A stretch of 64,000 bases of DNA from positions 68,599,912 to 68,663,911 of the forward strand of contig CM043963.1 in assembly GCA_014529385.2 (NCBI GenBank), read 5' to 3'. The position numbers and the translations under genes are program-made. This DNA comes from Adiantum capillus-veneris (Eukaryota > Streptophyta > Polypodiopsida > Polypodiales > Pteridaceae). The notes beneath the pieces were generated by a model. That model saw only the letters and a list, made by a program, of their open reading frames with translations, was not told where the DNA came from and made no database searches. Numbering within the stretch: the first letter of the stretch is position 1; each line of letters begins with the position of its first letter. Positions 1-10,148 of this stretch are shown piece after piece.

Positions 1-1017
1 AACAAGTTTCCCCTGCCTCGCATTTTATTTGGTCAGTTACTGGGAGCAAAGATATACTCCAAAATTGATCTAAAATCAGGGTATCACCAAATTCGCATTC
101 GCATTGGTGATGAGTACAAGACAGCTTTTCGCACAAAGTATGGTCACTATGAATTTCTGGTATTACCATTCGGGTTAACCAATGCCCCGGCATCTTTCAT
201 GACGCTGATGAACGAAATATTCGGACCATACTTGGACAAGTTCGTGATTGAGTATTTGGATGACATTTTAGTTTTCAATCGAACGATGGCTGATCACAAG
301 GAACGTTTGAAGCTTGTCTTCCAAGTTTTGCGAACCAATGTGCTATACATCAATAAGAAGAAAAGTGATTTCTTCAAGAATCAGGTGGAATACTTTGGTC
401 ACATTATTTCTCTCAGTGGCGTTGCAGTCGATCCCAAGAAAATACAGGTCATAGTGGATTGGCCTTTACCGCTCACCATCTCAGATGTACGCTCCTTCTT
501 GGGACTTGCAAACTTCTATCATACCAAGGTCCACAAATTCTCCGACATTGCAGCTCCTTTGACTGAGCTTACCAAGCAGGATAAACTTCACTGGACTGAA
601 GAAGTAGAACAGTCGTTCAAAGCCCTTAAACACGCCTTGACGACAACTCCAGTTTTGGCTATTGCAGATCCTACTCAACCTTTTCAGGTCATGACCGATG
701 CGTCAGATCGTGCTTCTAGAGGTGTTCTTATGCAGAATGAGCCTGTCATTGCTTTTGACAGCCGCAAATTTTCAGCCATACAAATGAGATACCCAGTTTA
801 TGACAAGGCATTTTTAGCCATTGTTCATGCTTACCGCACTTGGAAACACTATCTTCTTGGCGCAGATTCCGTGGTGCAGACAGATCATCAGTCATTGACA
901 TACATATTTACTCAACCTGTGATGAATCCTCGTCAAGGACGATGGGTTGAGTTCTTGGCAAATTTTCATATGATTATTCAATACGTGCCAGGCCTTGCAA
1001 ATGCAGTTGCAGATTAA
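1..1017 (+). pseudogene. G1 gypsy pol: reverse transcriptase and RNase H
   Basis: Open from the first base of the window, so the element starts further left. The reading frame shows a Ty3/gypsy reverse transcriptase: the YHQIRI and [12 protein letters not shown] blocks, then the catalytic motif YLDDILVF near 250-273. RNase H follows, with [12 protein letters not shown] near 690 and [10 protein letters not shown] near 880. It ends VAD then a TAA at 1015-1017, where related elements read VADALSR. The next frame continues [12 protein letters not shown] without a break, so a small deletion (about 4 bp, inferred) has shifted the frame between RNase H and integrase. The role is copying retrotransposon RNA to DNA in cytoplasmic particles. 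This copy cannot make an intact polyprotein. Confidence 0.92.
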
Positions 1018-2552
1018 GCCACCTTCCTCGAGCCATCAACTTTGCCATTTCCGGTGTGCAGATGGAAATACCTGCTTGTTTCAAGCATGAGTATTTGACA
1101 GATCGAGATTTTGGGGATGCATTTCAAGCTCTTAAATCCTCTACTCCGACTCTTGCAGAGATGAATATGTTTGCAGCTTACACCATTGTCAATGACTTGC
1201 TGTATTACATTGATCGCATTTGTGTTCCACACAATACACCATTGCGGAAAATTTTGATCCAAGAACATCATGAAGTCCCTTTTGCTGCTCATCCAGGCAT
1301 CAACAAGACATACAGATTGTTATCTGCAACATATTTTTGGCCACAAATGCAGCAAGATGTTATCAAGTTTGTCAAAGCTTGTCATTCCTGTCAAACAATG
1401 AAGGCTTCTCGACAACTTCCTCGAGGGTTACTTCATCCTTTGCCCGTACCTCAAGAAAGATGGGAAAGTGTCAGCATGGATTTTATCACTACATTGCCTC
1501 GTTCTCGAAAAGGCAATGCACAGATTCTCGTAGTGGTGGATCAGTTTTCAAAGATGGCACACTTTATTCCTTGCAAGAAAGCTGCCTCGGCACCAGACGT
1601 TGCGCAATTGTTTGTGCAACACATTTTCAGATTACATGGATTACCAAAGTCTATTGTTTCAGACAGAGATCCAATATTCACAGGGCATTTTTGGACATCC
1701 CTTTTCAAATCCCTTGGTACAAATTTGTTATTCAACTCAGCATACCATCCTCAAACTGATGGGCAGACAGAAAGAGTGAATCAAATTTTGGAAGAAATGC
1801 TTCAACATTACATACAAATTCGATTGGGATCGTGGGAAGAGTATTTGCCACTTGTAGAGTTCGCATACAATAACTCTATCCATTCAGTAACTGGCATGAC
1901 TCCATTCCAAGCAGCTTATGGGCATACTCCTCTTATACTGACAAACTTTGTTCTTCAACACAAAGTAGCTCTAGCAGATCAGTTGGTTCAAGAAATGCAA
2001 GATGTACTTATTCAAGTACGTGATAAGTTGGTTCATGTCCAACAAAAGTACCAGAAACAAGCCAATAAGCATCGACGACATGCAGATTTCCAAGAGGGAG
2101 ATTTGGTTTTATTATATGTAGCACCTCATCGCTACAAAACTGTGAAATCGGTCTTTCCAAAGTTGCGCCCTCGCTTCTATGGACCTTTCAAAATAATCAA
2201 GAAGTACTCAGTTGTCAATTACAAGTTGGAACTTCCACTCTCATGGAGAAAACTTCATCCAACTTTCCACATTTCTTGGCTCAAACAATACATACAAGGA
2301 GATTCGCCAATTCCAGACTTATCTTCTTATGTGCCAGAAATTGAAGATGAACATATAATTCTTGTTCCAGAAAAGATTCTTGATGTTAGACAAAAAGAAA
2401 CAAGACGAAAGATCACAATAGAATTTCTTGTCAAGTGGATGGATCTCGATGAGTCAGACTCAACTTGGTAGACGGATGAAGATATGCAGTAGTACCCAAA
2501 CCTCCTTCAAGAATTCTTTGAAAAGCGGAAGACTTTCATCTGAACACGGGGT
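1018..2552 (+). pseudogene. G1 gypsy pol: integrase and chromodomain
   Basis: Continuation of the G1 polyprotein in a shifted frame. In order: the HHCC zinc-binding region (HEVPFAAHPGINKTYRLL through CHSCQTMK, about 1266-1400); the integrase core with SMDFITTLP near 1475, SDRDPIFTG near 1660 and HPQTDGQTERVN near 1755, giving the D,D,E triad; the GPY/F-type segment PRFYGPFKI near 2175; and a C-terminal chromodomain (ILDVRQKETRRK, FLVKWMDLDESDSTW) from about 2360. TAG codons at 2469-2471 and again about 20 bases on interrupt the chromodomain, whose frame can still be followed to YPNLLQEFFEKRK. The chromodomain places the element among chromoviruses, which use it to target chromatin. It is a decayed copy. 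Confidence 0.92.
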
Positions 2553-2560
2553 TTTAATGT

Positions 2561-2573
2561 AAATGGGAGGGAA
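2561..2573 (+). promoter_or_regulatory. G1 polypurine tract
   Basis: The purine run AAATGGGAGGGAA lies directly before the TG that opens the 3' LTR. This is the usual position of the plus-strand DNA primer of an LTR retrotransposon. Confidence 0.75.
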
Positions 2574-2654
2574 TGTCACGATTGTGACTTGTTACACTCT
2601 TCTTGATTCATTACAAATACAGATGCGAAGTGTGACTAACCCAGGAGGACTCCT

Positions 2655-2870
2655 GTTCTCGAATGGTCACACCCCTTCGCCCAAAAGACATACCTCTTCG
2701 CCAAAAGCCACACTCCTTCGACGACTGGTCACACCTCTTCACCTTACGGATACGACTCTTCACCCAATGGTTGCAGCTCTTTGCCGAAAGGATGTGTCTT
2801 TTCGCCTAAAGTCATGTCTCTTCACAAAGAGACATGCCTCTTCACAAAGAGACATGCCTCTTCACTGATG
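2655..2870 (+). repeat. degenerate ~21-bp tandem units in G1 U3
   Basis: About ten imperfect units with a core like CTCTTCRCCNAAAG follow one another at 19-24 bp spacing, for example CTCTTCGCCAAAAG, CTCTTTGCCGAAAG and CTCTTCACAAAGAGACATGC. The last of these is present twice exactly. The array ends about 10 bp before the TATA box, the position of enhancer repeats in other plant LTR promoters. Confidence 0.7.
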
Positions 2871-2878
2871 ACTATTTC

Positions 2879-2888
2879 CTATAAAAGG
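2879..2888 (+). promoter_or_regulatory. G1 LTR TATA box
   Basis: CCTATAAAAG lies between the U3 repeat array and the presumed R region. It is the likely core promoter of the element. Confidence 0.6.
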
Positions 2889-3021
2889 AACTCTTGTATC
2901 ACACTTTCAATCAATCAAACACAGAGTCTTCTAAGTCTTGTTCTAAGTTCAGTTTCAGTTTCTTAAGTCTTAATCATGAGTTTAAGTACATAATTAAGGA
3001 TTAGCGACTAGAATCCTTACA

Positions 3022-4087
3022 ACTACGACGTCATCTTCTTCGGATGTGAAGAACCTCTTCGACATTAGGAGGTTTGATGGTACAGGTTTTGATCTTTAGA
3101 AAGACAGGATTCAGGGAATCCTATTTCTTAAGGATTGCGAAGGGGCACTTGAACAGGTGAAGCCACAAAATATGACAGATGAAGCATGGGTTAGCATGAA
3201 CAGGAAAGCCGTTATATACATTAAAATGGCCATGACAGATGAGACCGTCATTGATGTGAAAGGTCTCACGACTGCTTTTGATGTGTGGGAGAAGTTAAAG
3301 GGAATGTATGAAAATACAACGCCTGTCAACCAGGTGCACTTGATGCGAAAACTTGTTGGCATGCAACTAGATGAGTCCAAGAGCGCGGCAGAGCACTTGT
3401 CATTGTTCGCAGGTACTTTGTCGCAGTTACAGGATCCTGGCTTGCCTCCTTTTGATGATAAGCTGAAAGCTATCTTCTTGCTTATGACCTTACCTAAGTC
3501 ATGGGAAACTTTGGTGGTTTCGTTGTCCAATAACCCCAGTTTGACCTTTAATGGTGTTAGGGGTTCTATCTTAAATGAAGAAATCAGGAGGAAAGCAAGT
3601 GGAGAGGGAGGCAGCTCTGCCAACATGGTTAGAGGCAGGACAGAAAAGAAGAATGCTTATGCACAAAGGAGTAAGAGTAAGAGTAAAGAAAGGGGAAATG
3701 CAAGCAAAGGCAAGGGTGATGTGACTTGCTATCAATGTGGCAGGAAAGGTCACAAGAAACCCGATTGCAGGTACTATAAATCTGAGTTAGAAAGAAAAAA
3801 GAACGGCGGAGACAAAAAGAAAGAGAAGAAGGAAGTCAAGGCAGATGCACAGAATAGCTCAAAGGACAAAGAGAAGGCCAATGTGGCTTCTAGTGTCGTG
3901 ATTGAGGAGTTGTCAGATGTAGAGGACATCTTGTGTGCCACTTTGTCAGATGATTATGCTTATGACTTTGATGTCTCTCTAAATGTTCATTCACACGACA
4001 TGCAGATCACCAAGAGTGATCTTATTGATGCTTTATTGACTGTCAATGATGCATTGTCCCAGACTTGGATTGTTGATTCTGGTGCTT
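3022..4087 (+). pseudogene. C1 copia gag and start of protease
   Basis: In frame from 3022 the translation reads DVKNLFDIRRFDGTGFDL, a TAG where Trp is expected (near 3098), then KDRIQGILFLKD. That is the N-terminus of a Ty1/copia gag (UBN2-type). A zinc knuckle CYQCGRKGHKKPDC sits near 3727-3770, followed by a Lys-rich stretch. The segment ends WIVDSGA at 4087, the start of the retropepsin active site (D-S-G), where a foreign insert cuts in. The initiator ATG and everything upstream are missing, because G1 abuts here. Gag normally builds the virus-like particle. This copy is broken. Confidence 0.9.
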
Positions 4088-4561
4088 TATCCTAAGCCTA
4101 GTCCCACCTACAGTAATGGTAGAAGGAGACTGGTATAATGCACATCCACCACCAATGGAAGAACCTGTGACTTATACTCCACCAGAGCTCGCACCAATGT
4201 ATTATGTGGCTAATCAAGGTGTTAGACCTCCTATGGTCAGACCCATGATTAAGCCAAGAACATGAAAATGTCATAACTGTGGTGCAGATGATCATTGGAA
4301 AAATGAATAGCCTCACAAGAAACTTAAGCCAGTTGAATCTTATTACATACATGTTGCAAAAAGGGAGGACACTTCCCGAAAGATTGTCCTAAAAATCCTT
4401 TAAACAAGGGTAAAACAGTAGTAAATGTAGTCCAAGTGATACCTAGTAGCTCATCTGAGAGTGAACCGATTGTTCCAATCAAGGTAATCACAAGAGCCCA
4501 TGCTAAGAAAAAGAAACATAACTCCTCTGATGATTCGGAGAGTACAAAAATTGCCTCTCAT
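4088..4561 (+). mobile_element. gag-like fragment inserted in the C1 protease
   Basis: Removing these 474 bases restores GCTT|CATTTCAT, so DSGA joins SFHVTP as in related copia proteases. The insert encodes pieces of another retroelement. CHNCGADDHWKNE ends at a stop where the last Cys of a zinc knuckle should be. A second knuckle-like segment, CKKGGHFPKDCPKNP, follows. Then comes a linker with VITRAHAKKKK, of the kind found before gypsy proteases. Stops and frameshifts occur. I see no clean target-site duplication or LTR ends, so the insertion mechanism is unclear. Confidence 0.65.
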
Positions 4562-5509
4562 CATTTCATGTGACTCCTATCAAGGAGTGTTTCTCTACTT
4601 TTGATGCGGGCAAGCGTGACCATGTATACCTTGGAAACAATCATGCATGTTCCATTGAGGGTATTTGCACTGTGCATCTCTCCATAGATGGCACAAATGA
4701 GCTTGTCTTGCATGATGTTCGATATGTGCCGGGAATCAAGAAGAGTCTTCTTTCTGTTGGTCAGATGGGTATGCATGGTTACAGCATCTTGTTTGAGAGA
4801 GGGTCATGGAAAATGTCTAAAGGCTCAAGGCTGATTGTAAAGGGCACAAAGAAAGGGACACTTTACTACATGCATGGAAAGGCAGTGTTGGGCAAGTTTA
4901 TTGCATTGGCTGAAATTAACTCTCACATTGAGTTGTGGCACAAGAGGCTTGGCCATATGAGCCAAAAGGGTCTTTCTAAGCTTTGTACTTTGAACAAGCT
5001 TGATGCTAAAGGCACAAAGCTTGACTTTTGTAATGAATGTCAATATGGCAAGCAAGTAAAGCGTTCTTATTACTCTGGTGTTTCTCGTAAATCTTGTGTG
5101 CTTGATCTTGTACATTCCGATGTATGTAGCATGCCTACTAAGTCTATGGGTGGTGCATGTTATTTTGTCTCCTTTGTTGATGATCATTCTAGGAAAATTT
5201 GGGTTTATTTGCTTAAGTCTAAGGATGAAGGCTTTGCTGCGTTTAAGAGATTTCATGCATTTGTGACCACCCAAACTGGTAGAAAGCTAAAATGCTTGCG
5301 TACAGGCAATGGGGGGGAGTACACAAGTGCTGAATTTAACAAGTTTTGTGAAAATTTGGGCATTAAGAGGGAGCTTACTGTGCCATACAGCCCTTCTTCT
5401 AATGGTGTGGCTGAAAGATTCAATAGGACACTTTGTGAGAGGGTGAGATGCATGCTGTCCACAGCTAATCTCTCTCATGGATTTTGGGGAGAAGCTTTGA
5501 AAACTGCAG
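4562..5509 (+). pseudogene. C1 copia protease C-term, GAG-pre-integrase, integrase core
   Basis: One open frame. The rest of the protease (SFHVTPIKECFSTFDAGK, LHDVRYVPGIKKSLLSVGQM) is followed by the GAG-pre-integrase zinc region (ELWHKRLGHMSQKGL, FCNECQYGKQ). The integrase core follows, with LVHSDVCSMP, FVDDHSRKIWVYLL, LRTGNGGEYTS (Thr-Gly where copia usually has a catalytic Asp) and SNGVAERFNRT. It breaks at KTA/V at 5509 where a solo LTR is inserted. The frame resumes at 6634 with HICNRSSH after the target duplication. Confidence 0.9.
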
Positions 5510-6628
5510 TGTCACGTGACACATCCCAACCCTATGTGTCCGTGGACAAGCTACACCACAGCAGGGTTCAGTCAAAAGTCTAGATTAGCAGTGATCTGGC
5601 ACTTTTGTGAGTCTATTCGTAGACCGTGCATGCCCAGTCACTTAGCAATAGATGCATATCCTCCGGTTGCACACAGCATGATCATCGGAATTCCCATCAG
5701 AATCCATTAGCATCAGTTAGGGGAATTTTCCAGTGCATTTAGCCTATTTTTTTTTTATTGGTATTTTCACTTATTATTTGTAAGTGACTTTCCAACAAAA
5801 GTAGGTAGGGCAATTTTGCTAAGTTAATATATAAGCAAACCCAAGTTAGCACTAAATGGCAGAAGAGGCAGCAGGAGCACCTTGCTCAACAGGCAACTTC
5901 TCAGCAAGACCAACCCCCGCGACTACTCTGGCGTTTTCTCCACAGAATACCTAGCGTTTTTGCATCAGATCAGCCTTGGCGATTTGTGCACAGCAAATCA
6001 GCCCCAGCGTCATCACGACACAGCAGATCAGCCTAGCGTTTTTGCATTTGCAGAACCCCGACGACAGAAGGACCAATTTCAGCCCCATGGCGTTTTTGGA
6101 TTTCAGCAGCAAATTAAGACCGGCATCATTCACCTAAAGTGTAGCAGATTCAGCCCGTAAAGACCATCAGTTTTCAGCCCTAAGAAACCTCATTTTTCAG
6201 CCAAGAGAACGCAGCCAAAACAGTCATTTTCAGCCATTGAAACAATCCCGAAATTCAGCGATTAGAACATCTCAGATTTCAGCCATCGTCGTCGTCGTCG
6301 TCATCGTCGTCGTCGTCGGCATAGACCAAGTTGCATAGTCCATTGCATACGCATTGTACACCTTTGTGCAATCAAAGAATAGACCACTATCGCCGACGAG
6401 AGTGGGGACTTCGAAGGAGGGTTTCACAACCTCTCGGGTGTCGTATCTCTTCTCTCTCCTTCTCTCAGTCTCATTCACTTGCACGCACAATATCCACTCA
6501 CTTTGTTCGTGACCAGAGCACTCTACAAGACGGAAAGCTCTCTCTTTCCCTAAGAACTAAAAGGAACCTTGAGCAATAAAGATCACTAATCTTGAGAAAA
6601 TACAACATTCATTCCGTTGCACCTAACA
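5510..6628 (+). mobile_element. solo LTR (element B family) in C1 integrase
   Basis: Starts TGTCACGTGACACATCCC and ends CGTTGCACCTAACA, flanked by a perfect 5-bp duplication TGCAG (5505-5509 and 6629-6633). Excision of the LTR plus one TGCAG rejoins the C1 integrase frame (KTAV|HICNRSS). No internal region is present, so this is a solo LTR left by LTR-LTR recombination. It matches the LTRs of element B (45868-47174) end to end, with deletions (1119 versus 1307 bp). It carries several AGCGTTTTT motifs and a GTCGTC microsatellite. Confidence 0.93.
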
Positions 6629-6633
6629 TGCAG

Positions 6634-7346
6634 TGCATATATGCAATCGATCCTCTCACATGTCTTTGAAAGGTGACATCCCTGAAGAGGTTTGGTCTGG
6701 CAAGCCTCCTTCATATGATCACTTACGCATTTTTGGTTGCGAAGCTTTTGTGCATGTTAGACCTGAGTTGAGGAGTAAACTAGATGCGAAGTCCATTAAA
6801 GGCCTCTTCATTAGATATGGTGAAGAAGGCGAAATGGGTTACAGGATTTGGTTACCTCAGCTCAAAAGGGTTGTACGCAGCCGGGATGTTTTTAATGAGG
6901 CAAGGCTGCTTCAAAACAATTGTGCCTCAAAGCATGACCATAAAAGGGTGAAATTTCAGCATGACCAACCACCTGTTAGGCCTATTTTTGACCCTCAGGA
7001 TGCACCACAAATGGCTGAAAATGTAGATGATCCAGTGGTGTTTGAGCCAGATGATGTTGGACAGCAAATTGAGGCTCCTGAAGGACATTTGCAGCCAAGA
7101 AACAATGCTGAAAATGGTGCTGAAAATGATGTACAGCAGCCCATTGTTGATGATTTTGTAGTGCCACCTGATGTAAACCCATTGCCGGATAATGTGGATC
7201 ATTGGGTGAGGCGGTCTACTCGTCAAAGACGGCCTGTGAGTCGATATGACCCCTCTTTGCATTACATTATGTTGACAGATGAGGGAGAGCCTCTTACGTA
7301 TAGAGAGGCAAAGACATGTGAGCACAGCGACAAGTGGGAACCCCAA
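6634..7346 (+). pseudogene. C1 integrase C-term and linker
   Basis: Frame resumes with ICNRSSHMSLKGDIPEEVW, then the typical copia block IFGCEAFVHV, ELRSKLDAKSIKGLFIRYG and a Pro/Asp-rich linker to RRSTRQRRPVSRYDPS and EPLTYREAK. It stops at 7350 just after DKWE. About 40 residues normally found between DKWE and the YKARLVAKG block are missing, so a deletion near 7338-7346 removed the start of the reverse transcriptase and shifted the frame. Confidence 0.88.
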
Positions 7347-8620
7347 GTATAAGGCAAGGCTTGTGGCAAAGGGATATGTTCAAACCAAGGGCATAGACTT
7401 TCAAGAAGTGTTCTCTCCTGTTGTGAAGATGACCACTTTGCGTCTATTGTTTGCCATTGTGGCTGCTCTTGATTTGGAAATGGACCAAATGGATGTACAT
7501 ACCGCTTTCTTGCATGGTGATGCGGAAGAAGAGCTTTACATGAAGCAACCCGAGGGTTTTGTTATCCCTGGCAAGGAACATTGGGTATGTATGCTCAATA
7601 GAAGCTTGTATGGGCTGAAACAATCACGTATATACTGGTACAAGAAGTTTGATCGCTTCATGCTTAAACATGGTTACAAAAGAAGCCATGCAGACCATTG
7701 TTTGTATACCAAACGTGAAGAGGATGGCAGCCCTATCATTCTTGTGCTCTATGTAGACGATATGTTGATAGCTGCAAAGAAAAGAAGCATTGTTGATGCT
7801 CTTAAAGGGCAGCTGAAATCTGCGTTTTCAATGAAAGACCTTGGGGCAGCTTAACATATACGTGGAGTGCGTGTTACACGACAAAGAGACAAGCGCCTAT
7901 TGTATTTGTCGCAAGAAAAGTACATTGAAAAGGTGCTGGACAGATTTAACATGGCTGAAGCAAAGCCTCTTGGTGTGCCATTACAGCCATATGTTAAAAT
8001 CTCCGAGGATGATTGCAAAGGAAGAAGCCAATGACATGCAAAGTGTGCCTTATGCTTCAGCTTGTGGTTCACTTATGTATGCTATGGTTGCTACTAGGCC
8101 TGACATAGCTCATGCAGTGGGAGTTATGAGCCGGTTTATGGCTAATCCAGGCAGGTTGCATTGGGATGCAGTGAAGTCCATTATGAGGTACTTGAAAGGG
8201 ACTAAAAACAAATGCCTCTGCTATGGTAAAGGACCAATGGAGTTGAAGGGATTTTGTGACTCTGACATGGCTGATGGTGTTCTAGATTGCAAAAGATTGT
8301 TGCATTGTCTATAACAGAGGCTGAATATATTTCAGCCACTGAGGCTTCCAAAGAAGCTATTTGGTTAACACGTCTATGCAGTGATTTTGGTTTGCCTGCC
8401 AAGGCACCTATGCTTGGTTGTGATGGCCAGAGTGCCATGTGTCTGGCAAAGAACGCCATGTTTCATGCACGCACAAAGCATATTGATATGTGGTATCACT
8501 TCATATGAGAAGTGCTTGAGAATGGCCTTATTACATTGGTTAAGGCCCATACATCACAAAATCCAGCCGATGCTCTCACTAAGTGCTTACCCAAAGCACA
8601 ACATCATCTATGCATAGAGA
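7347..8620 (+). pseudogene. C1 copia reverse transcriptase and RNase H
   Basis: KYKARLVAKGYVQTKGIDF, EVFSPVVKMTTLRLLFAIV, QMDVHTAFLHGD, LYGLKQSRIYWYKKF and the catalytic LYVDDMLIA identify a Ty1/copia reverse transcriptase. A stop near 7854 and frameshifts follow (MKDLGAA, then RGVRVT). RNase H pieces include VPYASACGSLMYAM, FCDSDMADG, then after a deletion SITEAEYISATEA and KHIDMWYHF, ending NPADALTKCLP. Order and blocks are normal for copia. At least three frame breaks make it non-functional. Confidence 0.9.
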
Positions 8621-8672
8621 TGGTGGGAGTCACGTAGCTTAAAGGCACCATTTATGCCTTTAAGTGGGAGGT

Positions 8673-8947
8673 TGTTGGGTTAAAGGCCTAAATAACCCCT
8701 TTTTGTACATTTTTATACTTTGTCCAGGTGGACACATTTTTTAAAGGTCACTTATAATAAAAGTGGGAAAACCCAAAACTCACTTATTGAGTTTTCCCCA
8801 AAAACGTAAGCTCTCTCTCTCTCCCTCTTCTTCTGCTAGCGCTTCCTCTCTTGCTAGCCTTCGCCTCCCCTCTCTGCACACACTGCACTTCCTCGCCTGC
8901 TCTTTCACTTGCACACACCGCCGCGCGCTCATCAATCGGCACCTACA
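8673..8947 (+). repeat. C1 3' LTR
   Basis: Follows the purine run TTAAGTGGGAGG and opens TGTTGGGTTAAAGGCC. It is placed to end at GGCACCTACA, where LINE coding sequence begins. It includes a CT run at 8809-8824. The 5' LTR is not in the window, so the right boundary is an inference. Confidence 0.6.
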
Positions 8948-9640
8948 TTTGCATATGGCCAGGATACAGTAGAGTACACAGATGCATACACATACCTTGG
9001 TGTGGTATTTACAGGACCGAAGTTTACTCTTAAGAAAGCAACGGATGCTAGATTGTCCAGAGCCTCTGCGGCCTTGGGAGGGTTGGCGAGGACGTGTTCA
9101 CAGTGCAGTTTCAGGAACCACGAACAAAACTTTGGCTCTTTGATATTGTGGTGGCTTCGGCTATGCTTTATGGGGTCCAGATTTGGGGACCATCTGTGGA
9201 TCAGGATAATTGGAAGTCAATGGAGAGACCTTTGGTATCTATGATTTCCCGAATGATGAGAGCCAAGGCCTCCGTACCACACGCGATTACCCAGGCGGAA
9301 CTAGCTGCCCCTCCGATAGAAATTGAAGCTCTTACCAGATCAGTGTCCTTTATACATGGTTTGTGGGATACAAATAATTGCCGATATACTAGATTGGCCC
9401 TCGAATCCTCTTGACAATTAGCAATGAAAGGAGATACATCATGCTGGTATGCGCAACTGTCCTCATGGTTTCAGAGATACGGGTTCAGTATGGAAAGATT
9501 ACCCCCCTTCCAATACTCTCTTGAGGCTCCATCACTGGCAATCACACGAACGGAGATTAATAAAATCATCCGCCAGGATCTTATACAGTTGGACACTAAG
9601 AGGTCATGGGTAGATGGGAATCAAAGGGTAGACAAAAGGC
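8948..9640 (+). pseudogene. LINE reverse transcriptase C-terminal fragment
   Basis: The frame FAYGQDTVEYTDAYTYLGVV ... LKKATDARLSRASAALGGLA resembles the palm-to-thumb end of plant non-LTR reverse transcriptases (the YLGV block and the RxxxAxxAL helix). After a frameshift near 9095 it continues QEPRTKLWLFDIVVASAMLY, GVQIWGP and MERPLVSMISRMMRAKASVP, passes a stop at 9412-9414, and goes on SCWYAQLSSWFQRYG, RLPPFQYSLEAP. No catalytic YADD-type region is present, so this is a truncated 3' piece with no 5' end. Confidence 0.7.
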
Positions 9641-9860
9641 TCGCGGGAATACTAGTAGAGGATCAGGAGGAGTAGTTGTACTTTACAAGGAGGAGTTCTC
9701 TATATTGCATATGCTACTTTGCACCTTCTAACTCCCCCCCTATGCTAGTCCAAATGGACAGTCACCATATGTGATTATGGATGAAGATATAATGCAATAC
9801 TCGAGATTGAGAGATGTCTTGTTGGTTGGGGACTTTAATGCAAGGACAAAATCTTGTCAA
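9641..9860 (+). pseudogene. LINE endonuclease fragment
   Basis: A short frame reads SRGSGGVVVLYKEEFS. About 130 bases on, another frame reads SRLRDVLLVGDFNARTKS. GDFNART is the hallmark block of the apurinic-type endonuclease of plant LINEs. The endonuclease normally lies upstream of the reverse transcriptase, but here it follows the RT end, so the fragments are rearranged or come from two copies. Confidence 0.6.
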
Positions 9861-9877
9861 GTCTAGAGAAAGAGAGA

Positions 9878-9880
<3 letters not shown>

Positions 9881-9956
<76 letters not shown>

Positions 9957-9970
9957 GTGTGTGTGTGTGG
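9881..9970. repeat. (CT)n then (GT)n microsatellite
   Basis: About 70 bp of uninterrupted CT dinucleotides are followed by a short GT run. The block borders the 5' side of the SINE at 9978. Confidence 0.95.
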
Positions 9971-9977
9971 GCACGCA

Positions 9978-10148
9978 CTAATAAGAAGAGGAAAATGGTA
10001 TAAACTTTCTATCACCCAAGTGTGGTAGATTGGTTATGCCATTTCCCTTTTGAATAACAGGTCTTGAGTTCAACTCTCCTCGTCGAATAGATCTTTAAGA
10101 TCTCTTGGGATAGTTTCCTACGACGATAATATTCTCTTCTTCTTCTTC
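9978..10148 (+). mobile_element. tRNA-derived SINE, copy 1
   Basis: A pol III-like box A (TGGTAGATTGG, 10023-10033) and box B (GAGTTCAACTC, 10066-10076) are spaced as in a tRNA. The unit begins CTAATAAGAAGAGGAAAATGG and ends in CTT repeats plus a CT tract. The same unit, in the opposite orientation, lies at 30075-30249 with the same two ends, which defines the element. No target duplication was identified because both ends run into simple repeats. Confidence 0.65.

Larger units (their letters stand above)
2574..3021 (+). repeat. G1 3' LTR
   Basis: Begins TGTCACGATTGTGAC right after the polypurine tract and is placed to end at ...GAATCCTTACA, about 448 bp. It contains a run of short degenerate repeats and a TATA box (CTATAAAAG, 2880-2888), as expected for U3 followed by R/U5. 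The right edge is set by the abrupt start of copia gag coding sequence at 3022. The 5' LTR is outside the window, so the pair cannot be compared. Confidence 0.75.
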
